DNA from: Croceibacterium xixiisoli
GTDB taxonomy: Bacteria > Pseudomonadota > Alphaproteobacteria > Sphingomonadales > Sphingomonadaceae
Direction of reading: 5' to 3'
Length of the DNA stretch: 64,000 bases
NCBI RefSeq assembly: GCF_009827305.1
Contig: NZ_WTYJ01000002.1
Location: 682,001-746,000 of the forward strand
The position numbers and the translations under genes were made by a program. Below, in pieces: positions 9,435 through 16,805 of this stretch (the first letter of the stretch is position 1; the number at the start of each line of letters is the position of its first letter). Below the pieces are notes generated by a model. That model was not told where the DNA came from. It was given only the letters and a program-made list of their open reading frames with translations, and searched no databases.

Positions 9435-11867
9435 TTGAGTAAATCGACATCTTTCCTGGCGCTGGGCTGTGTCAGTGCGGCAGCTTTTGCCGTTCCTGCG
9501 ACGGCGCAGAGCGGGGATCAACCACGCCTGGGCGGCGTCACCGTGGTCGATACGGCGATCGACGACGAAGGCGTGAAAGTGGAAAAGGCGGATTCGCCCA
9601 AATATGTCCGTCCGCTGCTTGATACGCCGCAGACAATCACCGTCATTGCCAGCGAAACCCTGCAGCAGCAGAACCTGCTGACCCTGCGCGAAGTGCTCAG
9701 CACGGTTCCGGGTATCACCTTTGCCGCCGGCGAAGGCGGCTTCGGCTATGGCGACCGCATCACCCTGCGCGGCTACAGCGCGAACAACGACATCTCGGTT
9801 GATGGCGTCCGCAGCGGCGCGGTGATGAACCGCAACGAAACCTTCAACATCGAACAGGTCGAAGTCACCAATGGCGCAAACTCCGTCTACAATGGCGGCG
9901 GTTCGGTTGGCGGCACGATCAATCTGGTGACCAAGAAGCCCCTCAACTATGATCGCACGGTCATCAATGCCGGGGTCGGCACCGATGAATATTATCGCGG
10001 CACGGTCGATTCCAACTTCGTTTCCGGCGACATCGCGGTCCGCCTGAACGCGGTCTATCACCAGAATGAAATTCCTGGCCGCCAGGTCGAATTCTACGAA
10101 CGCTGGGGCATCGCTCCCTCGGTCACCGCCGGCATCAACGGCCCGACCCGGCTGACGCTGCAGTTCGAACATCTCGATGACAAGGGCATGCCACAATATG
10201 GCCTGCGCTACTTCCCGATGCTCGGCGGCTTCCTGCCCGACTTCAATCAGGAAGCCTATTACGGCTTCCGCAATGTCGATACGCAGGAATCGATCACCAA
10301 TTCGGTGCAGGCGATCTTCGAACATGATTTCAGCGAGACACTGCGCTTCCGCAATCTGACCCGCTACGAAAACATTCAGCAGTACACCGTCACCAGCCAG
10401 CCGGCCGGCACCTTCTGCCTGTCGAACAATCTGCAGCCGCTGACATCCACCACCCCCGGCGCAACCGCAGCATCCTGCACCGTGCGCATTGGCAATGCGC
10501 AGACTGGTCCGCAGCTGGTCATTCCGGCCGGTTACTTCCTGCCGACCGGCGGTCGCGGCAATCCGCGCTATATTCGCAACCAGACGGCTTACACGCAGTT
10601 CGATCTGTCGGGCGAATTCAACACCGGCGGGCTCGAACACACCTTCGTACTCGGTTTCTCGAGCCTGTGGGAACGCTTCACCCAGGATGGCGGCAGCCTG
10701 CTGACCGCGCCGACGGCTCCGGGTTATTACCCGCTGGTCAACATCGCCAATCCGAATGAAATCATCGCTGGCCCAGGTGGCACCGGTGGCGGCGATCTGG
10801 TGCGTGTTTACGGCAACAACGAATACACCGGCCCCGTCAATTTCAACCACACCAGCCGCAACCGTGGCGTCCAGGCAAGCTATGCTGCCTATCTGTTCGA
10901 CGCGATCAAGTTTTCGGACATGTTCGAAATCAACGGTGGCGTTCGTTACGAAAAATACGACGGCCGCAACAATGTCTGGTCCGTCGCTGGCGGTGTGTTC
11001 ACGCCGAACGCCAACAATGGTCGCACGACGTCCAGCGATGAACTGTTCTCGTGGCGCGTGGGCGCGGTGTTCAAGCCGGCCGAGAATATCAGCACCTATG
11101 TCGCTTTCGGCAATTCGCGCACCCCGTCGAAGGGTTCGATCGATGCCGCCTGCACCAACACGTTGGACGCCAACAACAATACCTGCAGCGTCGAACCGGA
11201 ATCGGCGAAGAACTATGAAATCGGCGCGAAGGCCGATCTGTTCAGCGGCGGCCTGCAACTGGCGGCAGCCCTGTTCCGCAATGAACGCGACAAATATCGC
11301 GTGGCTTCGGGCGAACCCGGTCTCAACGATCAGGTGCTCGACGGCCATTCGCGGGTCGATGGCATTTCGCTCAGCGCTTCGGGCAATATCACCCCGGCAT
11401 GGTCGATCGTCGCCAACTACACCTATCTGGACAGCAAGCTGATCCGCAGCGTTTCCGAATACTGCCTCCAAAATCCCGGGAAGGACAATTGCACAAACAC
11501 CGTCGAGGTGCCTGATCCAGGTGCGGGCACGATGCTGCCGGCTACTCCGGATCATTCGGGCAGCCTGTTCACCAGCTACAGTTTCCCGTTCGGGCTGCAG
11601 ATTGGCTATGGCTTTACCTATCAGGGCAGCCATGCTCTTAACCCCGTTCCCACTGCCACAGTCCCGACGACGTTCAACGTTCCCGATTATCTGACCCATC
11701 GTCTGATGGTCGGCTACAAGCTGAACGACAATCTGAACGCGCAGCTGAACATCCAGAACCTGACCGATGAAGACTATGTCACCACCGTCCGCACGGCGGT
11801 TGGCGGCAGCTGGGCACAGCCCGGTGTGGGTCGCTCGGCGGTGCTGAGCATCGGCTATACGTTCTGA
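9435..11867 (+). CDS. TonB-dependent siderophore receptor (Fiu/CatA-like)
   Basis: An 810-residue outer-membrane ferric-siderophore receptor. It has a signal peptide ending near ATA-Q (residue 25). The plug domain occupies about residues 55-175, with DTPQTITVI, the ITLRGYSANND segment and VEVTNGANSVYNGGGSVGGTIN. A 22-stranded barrel follows, ending in the aromatic beta-signal SIGYTF. The start is TTG at 9435, 7 nt after GGGAGG; no in-frame ATG is available near it. A Fur-box-like palindrome lies upstream. The following genes encode TonB and a PiuC-type hydroxylase, the usual companions of catecholate receptors. A catecholate siderophore or its breakdown product is the likely ligand, by analogy. 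Confidence 0.92.
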   Translation: MSKSTSFLALGCVSAAAFAVPATAQSGDQPRLGGVTVVDTAIDDEGVKVEKADSPKYVRPLLDTPQTITVIASETLQQQNLLTLREVLSTVPGITFAAGEGGFGYGDRITLRGYSANNDISVDGVRSGAVMNRNETFNIEQVEVTNGANSVYNGGGSVGGTINLVTKKPLNYDRTVINAGVGTDEYYRGTVDSNFVSGDIAVRLNAVYHQNEIPGRQVEFYERWGIAPSVTAGINGPTRLTLQFEHLDDKGMPQYGLRYFPMLGGFLPDFNQEAYYGFRNVDTQESITNSVQAIFEHDFSETLRFRNLTRYENIQQYTVTSQPAGTFCLSNNLQPLTSTTPGATAASCTVRIGNAQTGPQLVIPAGYFLPTGGRGNPRYIRNQTAYTQFDLSGEFNTGGLEHTFVLGFSSLWERFTQDGGSLLTAPTAPGYYPLVNIANPNEIIAGPGGTGGGDLVRVYGNNEYTGPVNFNHTSRNRGVQASYAAYLFDAIKFSDMFEINGGVRYEKYDGRNNVWSVAGGVFTPNANNGRTTSSDELFSWRVGAVFKPAENISTYVAFGNSRTPSKGSIDAACTNTLDANNNTCSVEPESAKNYEIGAKADLFSGGLQLAAALFRNERDKYRVASGEPGLNDQVLDGHSRVDGISLSASGNITPAWSIVANYTYLDSKLIRSVSEYCLQNPGKDNCTNTVEVPDPGAGTMLPATPDHSGSLFTSYSFPFGLQIGYGFTYQGSHALNPVPTATVPTTFNVPDYLTHRLMVGYKLNDNLNAQLNIQNLTDEDYVTTVRTAVGGSWAQPGVGRSAVLSIGYTF

Positions 11868-11870
11868 TCG

Positions 11871-11897
11871 GTTTGACTGACCGGAGTTCAGTCAAAC
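11871..11897 (+). terminator. Perfect 10-bp stem-loop after the receptor gene
   Basis: GTTTGACTGA and TCAGTCAAAC pair perfectly around a 7-nt loop, starting 3 nt after the receptor stop codon. No T-run follows, so it may act as an mRNA-stabilising 3' hairpin or a weak terminator before tonB. Confidence 0.55.
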
Positions 11898-12016
11898 GGA
11901 ACTCTGGCTAATACCGCCATCCGGCCCCACGCCAGAAGGCCGGATGGGATGCGGGTGGTGCGTGGAAACACGTGCCGCCCGCATCACCTGTTTAGCACTG
12001 TCAAAAACGCTGCGAA

Positions 12017-12033
12017 CTTGCTAATGACTCGCG
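12017..12033 (+). promoter_or_regulatory. Fur-box-like site upstream of tonB
   Basis: CTTGCTAATGACTCGCG resembles alphaproteobacterial Fur sites (TGCxAATGAxTxGC core) and matches the site at 9364-9380 over the AATGAC core. It lies 54 nt before the tonB start, the same distance as the upstream site has to the receptor start. This suggests tonB-piuC has its own iron-regulated promoter. Confidence 0.45.
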
Positions 12034-12087
12034 CTATTGTATTGGGCGCGGGTCCCAAGCTGCTCGTGGGTGCGAAAGGGGGCCCCG

Positions 12088-12873
12088 ATGTCATTGCAAG
12101 CTTATGCCAATCCACTTGCGGTCGATACCGATGATGTAACCGCAAGCTTCGGTGACGCAGCCCCGCTGCGCCCGGCTGCCTCGCCCGATTATGTCCGTGG
12201 CGGCGGCTATGGCCAGCGCCGTGGCGCCAGCCCGGCTGCGATTGCCTTGACGGTTGCCGTCCATGTCGTGCTGGCTGCGGCCCTGCTGCAATTGGGCGCG
12301 CAGTATATTCGGGAAGACAAGCCCCGGATAGTGGCGATGGACCTGTCCCCCGCACCCCCGCCGCCCGCACCGGCGCAGCCCCAGCCGCCAACCCCGCCGC
12401 AACAGGCGGTTGCAGAAATTCCGCCGATCATCCTGCCGCGCGAAACGCCGGTTCAGGTCGCCGTGGCACAGGACATTCCCCCTGTGCCGATGCAGGTGTC
12501 CGTGACCCCGCCGGCCCCTGTCGCGCAGGCCCCGGCGCCCCCCGCGCCACCGGCTGCTGCTGCTCCGCCGGCTCCGCGAACGGTAAATCTGGGCGATATC
12601 GGCGCGCAGATGGTTTCCGGCCGCCCGCCGCGTTACCCTACGGAAAGCCGGCGCAAGCATGAACAGGGCACGGTCGTGCTGTTCCTGACGCTCGGCACCG
12701 ATGGCCGCGTGGCCAATATCTCCGTCTCACGCAGCAGCGGCTTCGCCCGGCTGGACGATGCGGCGATGGACGCGGTAAAGCGCTGGCGCTGGGCCCCGCC
12801 AACGCGAGAAGGCCAGCCGGTCATCGCGCAGGGCGTGGTTGAAATTCCGTTCCAGTTGCAGGGACGCGCGTAA
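12088..12873 (+). CDS. tonB: Energy transducer TonB
   Basis: The 261-residue protein has the TonB layout: a cytoplasmic N-terminus of about 50 residues, one membrane helix at about 50-70 ([20 protein letters not shown]), a proline-rich periplasmic spacer at about 87-170, and a C-terminal TonB domain with [19 protein letters not shown] and [13 protein letters not shown]. It carries proton-motive energy from ExbB/ExbD to outer-membrane receptors. ExbB/D are not in this window. Start ATG 12088 follows GAAAGGGGG; an in-frame ATG 17 codons upstream is less likely. PiuC follows after 10 nt. Confidence 0.92.
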   Translation: MSLQAYANPLAVDTDDVTASFGDAAPLRPAASPDYVRGGGYGQRRGASPAAIALTVAVHVVLAAALLQLGAQYIREDKPRIVAMDLSPAPPPPAPAQPQPPTPPQQAVAEIPPIILPRETPVQVAVAQDIPPVPMQVSVTPPAPVAQAPAPPAPPAAAAPPAPRTVNLGDIGAQMVSGRPPRYPTESRRKHEQGTVVLFLTLGTDGRVANISVSRSSGFARLDDAAMDAVKRWRWAPPTREGQPVIAQGVVEIPFQLQGRA

Positions 12874-12883
12874 GAGAGTCCTC

Positions 12884-13567
12884 ATGCTGATCGCAATTCC
12901 CGACCTGCTCGATGCCGGGCAGCTTGCCGCCGTTCGTGCGCAGATGGATGCCGGCGAATGGGTGGATGGCAACATCACCTCCGGCCACCAATCCGCCCTG
13001 GCCAAGAAGAACATGCAATTGCCGGAAGATTCCGCCGCCGCGAAGGAAGCTGGCCGGATCGTGCTGTCCGCGCTCGGCAGCAATCCGCTGTTCATCGCCG
13101 CCGCCCTGCCGCTCAAGATCTTTCCGCCGCTGTTCAACAGCTATGGGGAAGGGCACTCCTTCGGCGTGCATGTGGACAATGCCGTGCGCATCCAGGCCAG
13201 CACCGGCTTTCGCGTCCGCTCCGACCTGTCGATCACTGTCTTCCTCGAAGATCCGGCATCCTATGATGGGGGGGAACTGACCGTGGAAACCCATTTCGGC
13301 GTGCAGCAGGTGAAGCTGCCCGCCGGTCATGCGGTGCTCTACCCCTCATCCTCGCTCCATCGGGTGCAGCCGATCACGCGCGGGCGCCGGGTCGCCAGCT
13401 TCTTCTGGCTGCAATCCATGGTCCGTGATGATGCCGCGCGGCAGATGCTGTTCGATCTGGACGGCAGCATTCAGCGGCTCGCCGCCGAACTCGGCCATGG
13501 CAATGCGGAAATCATCCGCCTCACCGGCGTCTACCACAATCTGCTGCGCCGCTGGGCCGACGCCTGA
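12884..13567 (+). CDS. piuC: Fe(II)/2-oxoglutarate dioxygenase, PiuC/YbiX (PKHD-type hydroxylase) family
   Basis: A 227-residue protein of the PKHD-type hydroxylase family. The double-stranded beta-helix iron ligands are His96 and Asp98 (HVD) and His159 (SSLHRV), with an Arg-rich 2-oxoglutarate site just after. PiuC/YbiX genes usually neighbour catecholate siderophore receptors (piuA, fiu), and this one sits behind tonB and the receptor. The molecular substrate of the family is not established. It starts 10 nt after the tonB stop and ends 4 nt before the convergent LysR gene. Confidence 0.9.
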   Translation: MLIAIPDLLDAGQLAAVRAQMDAGEWVDGNITSGHQSALAKKNMQLPEDSAAAKEAGRIVLSALGSNPLFIAAALPLKIFPPLFNSYGEGHSFGVHVDNAVRIQASTGFRVRSDLSITVFLEDPASYDGGELTVETHFGVQQVKLPAGHAVLYPSSSLHRVQPITRGRRVASFFWLQSMVRDDAARQMLFDLDGSIQRLAAELGHGNAEIIRLTGVYHNLLRRWADA

Positions 13568-13571
13568 CGCA

Positions 13572-14474
13572 TCACGCAGCGGCGGTTTCGACCGATCGCA
13601 ATTCGTCTGACAGCGCATCCAGCAAGATGCTGGTCTTCAACGGCATGTGCCGCGCCGACGGATAAAGCGCCACGATCGCGGCATCGCCGCCGTGCCAGCC
13701 GGGCAGCACCCGTTCCAGCGCTCCGCTCGCCATATCTGCCTGCACATCGATATGCGATTTCATCGTGATGCCATGCCCGGCCACCGCCCAGTCGCGCACC
13801 ACATCGCCATTGTCCGATGCCAGGCGGAAGTTGGTGGTCGCCGTGGCCCGCGTTCCGTCAGCCCTGGTCAGCGTCCAGGGCACATTCGCATCGCCATAGC
13901 CCAGCAGCGTATGGCCCTGCAGATCTGCCACAGTCCCGGGCCGCCCATGCCGTTCGAGATAGGCGGGTGATGCCAGCAGGATCCGGCGGTTGTCCGCCAG
14001 CTTGCGCATCACCGTTGAACTGTCGCCCAATCCGCCGATCCGGATCCCCACATCATATCCCCCCGCCACCAGATCGACGAGGGAATCGGTCAGCCGCACA
14101 TCGATCCGCAGGCGTGGATGTTCGTCGGATAGCCGGCCCAGCAAGGGCGTCACATGCGTGCGCCCGAACGACACCGGCGCCGTCACCCGCAGCAGTCCAA
14201 CCGCCTCGACATGCCCGCGCGACAGCCGCTCCTCGCCTTCTTCCAGCGCATCGAGCGATCGTGCCACGCTTTCCAGCAATTCCAGCCCCTCAGCTGTCGG
14301 AGAAAGTCGCCGCGTGGTGCGGTGCAGCAGCCTGAGACCAATCCGCTGCTCCAGCGACGCCAGCCGCTTGCTCACCACCGCCAGGCTCACCCCCAGCGCG
14401 CCGGCCGCCGCGGTCAGGTTGCGATGCTCCATGATAGCGCGGAAGGTCTTCAATTCATTGAGATCGTCGAGCAT
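13572..14474 (-). CDS. LysR-family transcriptional regulator
   Basis: A 300-residue LTTR. The N-terminal winged helix-turn-helix occupies about residues 3-62 (ALGVSLAVVSKRLASLEQRIGLRLLHRTTRR), followed by a linker helix and a periplasmic-binding-like effector domain. The type resembles the CrgA/DsdC-like class often found beside transport genes. It is transcribed divergently from the TauE/SafE permease 160 nt away, so autoregulation and control of that permease operon is the natural guess. The effector is unknown. Confidence 0.93.
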   Translation of the reverse strand: MLDDLNELKTFRAIMEHRNLTAAAGALGVSLAVVSKRLASLEQRIGLRLLHRTTRRLSPTAEGLELLESVARSLDALEEGEERLSRGHVEAVGLLRVTAPVSFGRTHVTPLLGRLSDEHPRLRIDVRLTDSLVDLVAGGYDVGIRIGGLGDSSTVMRKLADNRRILLASPAYLERHGRPGTVADLQGHTLLGYGDANVPWTLTRADGTRATATTNFRLASDNGDVVRDWAVAGHGITMKSHIDVQADMASGALERVLPGWHGGDAAIVALYPSARHMPLKTSILLDALSDELRSVETAAA

Positions 14475-14633
14475 GCGGGCAGGATCCGTGAGGAAAAAAG
14501 CTGTCGATCCTCAACTCTGGTTTGATAATTCCTCGCCCGCAATCGCTATTCTAAAAATCATCCATTTGGGCGACGGTCTCGGCGCGATTGGTGATACACA
14601 GCTGATACGTGATGGAGGCCGGGCTTTACCCTT

Positions 14634-15458
14634 ATGATCGCGGGCATCGAATTGCTGCCACTGGGCGCCATCTTGTTCGCCGGCCTGCTGTCGGGCTTTG
14701 CGGCGGGAATGTTTGGCATCGGTGGCGGATTTGTCGTCGTGCCCGCGCTGCTGCTGGTGCTGCCGCTGCTCGGCGGATCGCCCGATCATTTGGCCCATGT
14801 CGCCATCGGCACCTCGCTGGCGACGATCATCCCCACCTCGTTGCGGTCTCTGCAAGCACACGCCCGGCGCGGGGCGGTGGAATTCGACATTCTGAAATCC
14901 TGGGCGCCCTGGATCATCCTGGGCGCCATCTTCGGCAGCTGGCTGGCAACCATCCTGCCGGGCCCGGTGCTGCTGGCCATCTTCGGCGCCGGCGTGCTGC
15001 TGATGTCGCTGCATTTCCTCACCCCGTTCACCCGGGGCAGGCAATTGTCGGAAACCATGCCCGGTGGCGTTGCGCGCGTGGCCATCGTCGGCGGGCTGGG
15101 CACGCTCTCGGCGCTGCTCGGCATCGGTGGCGGCACGATCGCGGTGATCGTGATGACTTTGTGCGGTCGCTCGCTCCACCGCGCCATCGCCACGGCCTCC
15201 GGGCTGGGCGTGCTCATCGCCATACCTGGCATGATCGGGTTCATGCTGGCCGGTTTCGGTCAGCCCGATTTGCCGCCGGGCTCGATCGGCTATGTCAATA
15301 TTCCGGCGGCGCTGGCCATTATGGTCACCGCGCTGCTGACCGCACCCCTTGGCGTGGCGGCTGTGCACGGATTGCCTCCCGATCGGCTGCGGCTGGTATT
15401 CGGTATCTATCTGATCGTGATTGGCGCGGTGATGATCCAACGCGGGCTGACGGTATGA
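14634..15458 (+). CDS. TauE/SafE family sulfite/sulfonate exporter-type permease
   Basis: A 274-residue inner-membrane protein with about eight hydrophobic helices arranged as two related halves. Each half carries a glycine-rich signature: GFAAGMFGIGGGFVVVPAL near the N-terminus and LSALLGIGGGTIAVIVMTL in the middle. Family members export sulfite, sulfoacetate or related anions. The nearest GGAGG is 15 nt before the ATG, a longer spacing than usual. The gene is divergent from the LysR regulator and is followed after 22 nt by an NHL-repeat protein. Confidence 0.88.
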   Translation: MIAGIELLPLGAILFAGLLSGFAAGMFGIGGGFVVVPALLLVLPLLGGSPDHLAHVAIGTSLATIIPTSLRSLQAHARRGAVEFDILKSWAPWIILGAIFGSWLATILPGPVLLAIFGAGVLLMSLHFLTPFTRGRQLSETMPGGVARVAIVGGLGTLSALLGIGGGTIAVIVMTLCGRSLHRAIATASGLGVLIAIPGMIGFMLAGFGQPDLPPGSIGYVNIPAALAIMVTALLTAPLGVAAVHGLPPDRLRLVFGIYLIVIGAVMIQRGLTV

Positions 15459-15480
15459 ACTTCATGGAAAGGAACGGGGA

Positions 15481-16722
15481 ATGCAGATGACAGCACCTGG
15501 CGCACGGCGCGGAATGACATTCATGGCTCAGGCCTTGGCCGGCTGCAGCCTGTTGATCGCGGGCGCCTGCAGCGCCGCCGAACCGGCCCCCACCGCTGCA
15601 GCGGCCGCGCTGGTCACCCTGGATACGGAGGTGATTGCCCAGGGCGTGCCATTCCCCCGTTTTCGGGTCGATGCCGCCTGGCCGCAGATGCCCGGTGATC
15701 TGATGCTGGGGCAGGTCTCCGGCGTGGCGGTGGACAAGGATGATGATGTCTGGGTCGTTCACCGCCCCCATTCTTTGACCGCGACCGACAATGGCCTGGC
15801 GCAGGATCCGCCGGTTGCCATCTGCTGCAAGCCCGCGCCGACCGTGGTGCGCTTTTCCCATGACGGGCGCTATCTCGATGGCTGGGGCACGTCGGAAACC
15901 GGCCCGGTGATCGACGGCGTCAACCAATGGCCGCGCAGCATCCACGGCGTCTTCGTCGATGACGACAAGACGGTCTGGTTCGGCGGCAATGGCGATGGCG
16001 ATCATGCAGTGCTCAACTTTACCCATGACGGCAAGTTTATTCGCAGCATCGGCCGCCATGGCCAGACCAATGGCAACACCGATCAGGCGCTGCTCGGCAA
16101 CCCGGCCGATGTCTATGTCGGCAATGGCCAGATTCTGATCGCCGATGGTTACAAGAACAAGCGCGTGATCCGCTTCACCGGAGACGACGCCAGCTTCGCC
16201 GGGGCTTGGGGTGCCTATGCCCAGGCACCACAGGGGCCGAGCAGGGAAGGGAACTTCGATCAGAGCCAGGCGACAAGCACCACAGATGGCGGCGCCAATC
16301 CGCAATCGCGCAGCTTCGGCGATATCGTCCATTGCGTGGTGCCGAGCGGCGATGGCCATGTCTATGTCTGCGACCGGCGCAACAACCGCGCGCAGTTGTT
16401 CAGCCAGGCCGCCGACGGCACGCTGAACTTCGTGCGTGACATCGTGATCGCCCCGGAGACTGGCGGCACCCGCACGGTCACCGATATCGCCATCTCGCCG
16501 GATGGCAAATATCTCTACGTCGCCGACATGATGAACGGACGCATCTGGATCCTGCTGCGCGAAACCGATCAAGTCATCGCCGCCATCGGCCGCAATGGTC
16601 GCCAGGCCGGGCAGTTCACCTGGCTCCACAGCATCGATATCGATTCCAAGGGCAATCTCTACGTCAGTGAGGTCAACACGGGCCGCCGGGTGCAAAAGCT
16701 GGTGTTCACCGGCGTGGAGTGA
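15481..16722 (+). CDS. Exported NHL-repeat beta-propeller protein
   Basis: The 413-residue protein has an N-terminal export signal (hydrophobic ALAGCSLLIAGAC at about 18-30) that could be Sec-cleaved or lipidated at Cys30, though the lipobox is imperfect. The rest consists of NHL/6-bladed-propeller repeats (for example VSGVAVDKDDDVWVVHR, IAISPDGKYLYVADMMNGR, IDIDSKGNLYVSEVNTGRR). Similar proteins are often annotated as peptidyl-alpha-hydroxyglycine amidating-lyase-like, but catalytic zinc ligands cannot be confirmed here. It probably forms an operon with the TauE permease (22-nt spacing). An alternative start is the ATG at 15487. Confidence 0.75.
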   Translation: MQMTAPGARRGMTFMAQALAGCSLLIAGACSAAEPAPTAAAAALVTLDTEVIAQGVPFPRFRVDAAWPQMPGDLMLGQVSGVAVDKDDDVWVVHRPHSLTATDNGLAQDPPVAICCKPAPTVVRFSHDGRYLDGWGTSETGPVIDGVNQWPRSIHGVFVDDDKTVWFGGNGDGDHAVLNFTHDGKFIRSIGRHGQTNGNTDQALLGNPADVYVGNGQILIADGYKNKRVIRFTGDDASFAGAWGAYAQAPQGPSREGNFDQSQATSTTDGGANPQSRSFGDIVHCVVPSGDGHVYVCDRRNNRAQLFSQAADGTLNFVRDIVIAPETGGTRTVTDIAISPDGKYLYVADMMNGRIWILLRETDQVIAAIGRNGRQAGQFTWLHSIDIDSKGNLYVSEVNTGRRVQKLVFTGVE

Positions 16723-16770
16723 TCCGGCAGTTCGTCGCGGAACTGTGGTGATCGGAAAACACGATTATAA

Positions 16771-16796
16771 GCAGGGGCGCCAGTCGGCGCCCCTGC
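16771..16796. terminator. Symmetric 11-bp hairpin between convergent genes
   Basis: GCAGGGGCGCC and GGCGCCCCTGC pair perfectly around a 4-nt loop. The hairpin lies 48 nt after the NHL gene and 9 nt after the end of the minus-strand phage-like gene, so it probably serves as a bidirectional terminator. T-runs are weak on both sides. Confidence 0.7.
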
Positions 16797-16805
16797 CATG
16801 TTCAA

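Noticed and set aside
9417-11699. Long open frame (760 codons) on the minus strand
   Set aside because: It lies fully antisense to the TonB-dependent receptor, which has a clear signal peptide, plug and barrel end. The antisense product is low-complexity and unlike any family, a usual artefact of high-GC codon bias.
15325-16695. 456-codon minus-strand frame
   Set aside because: Antisense to the NHL-repeat protein; no recognisable motifs.
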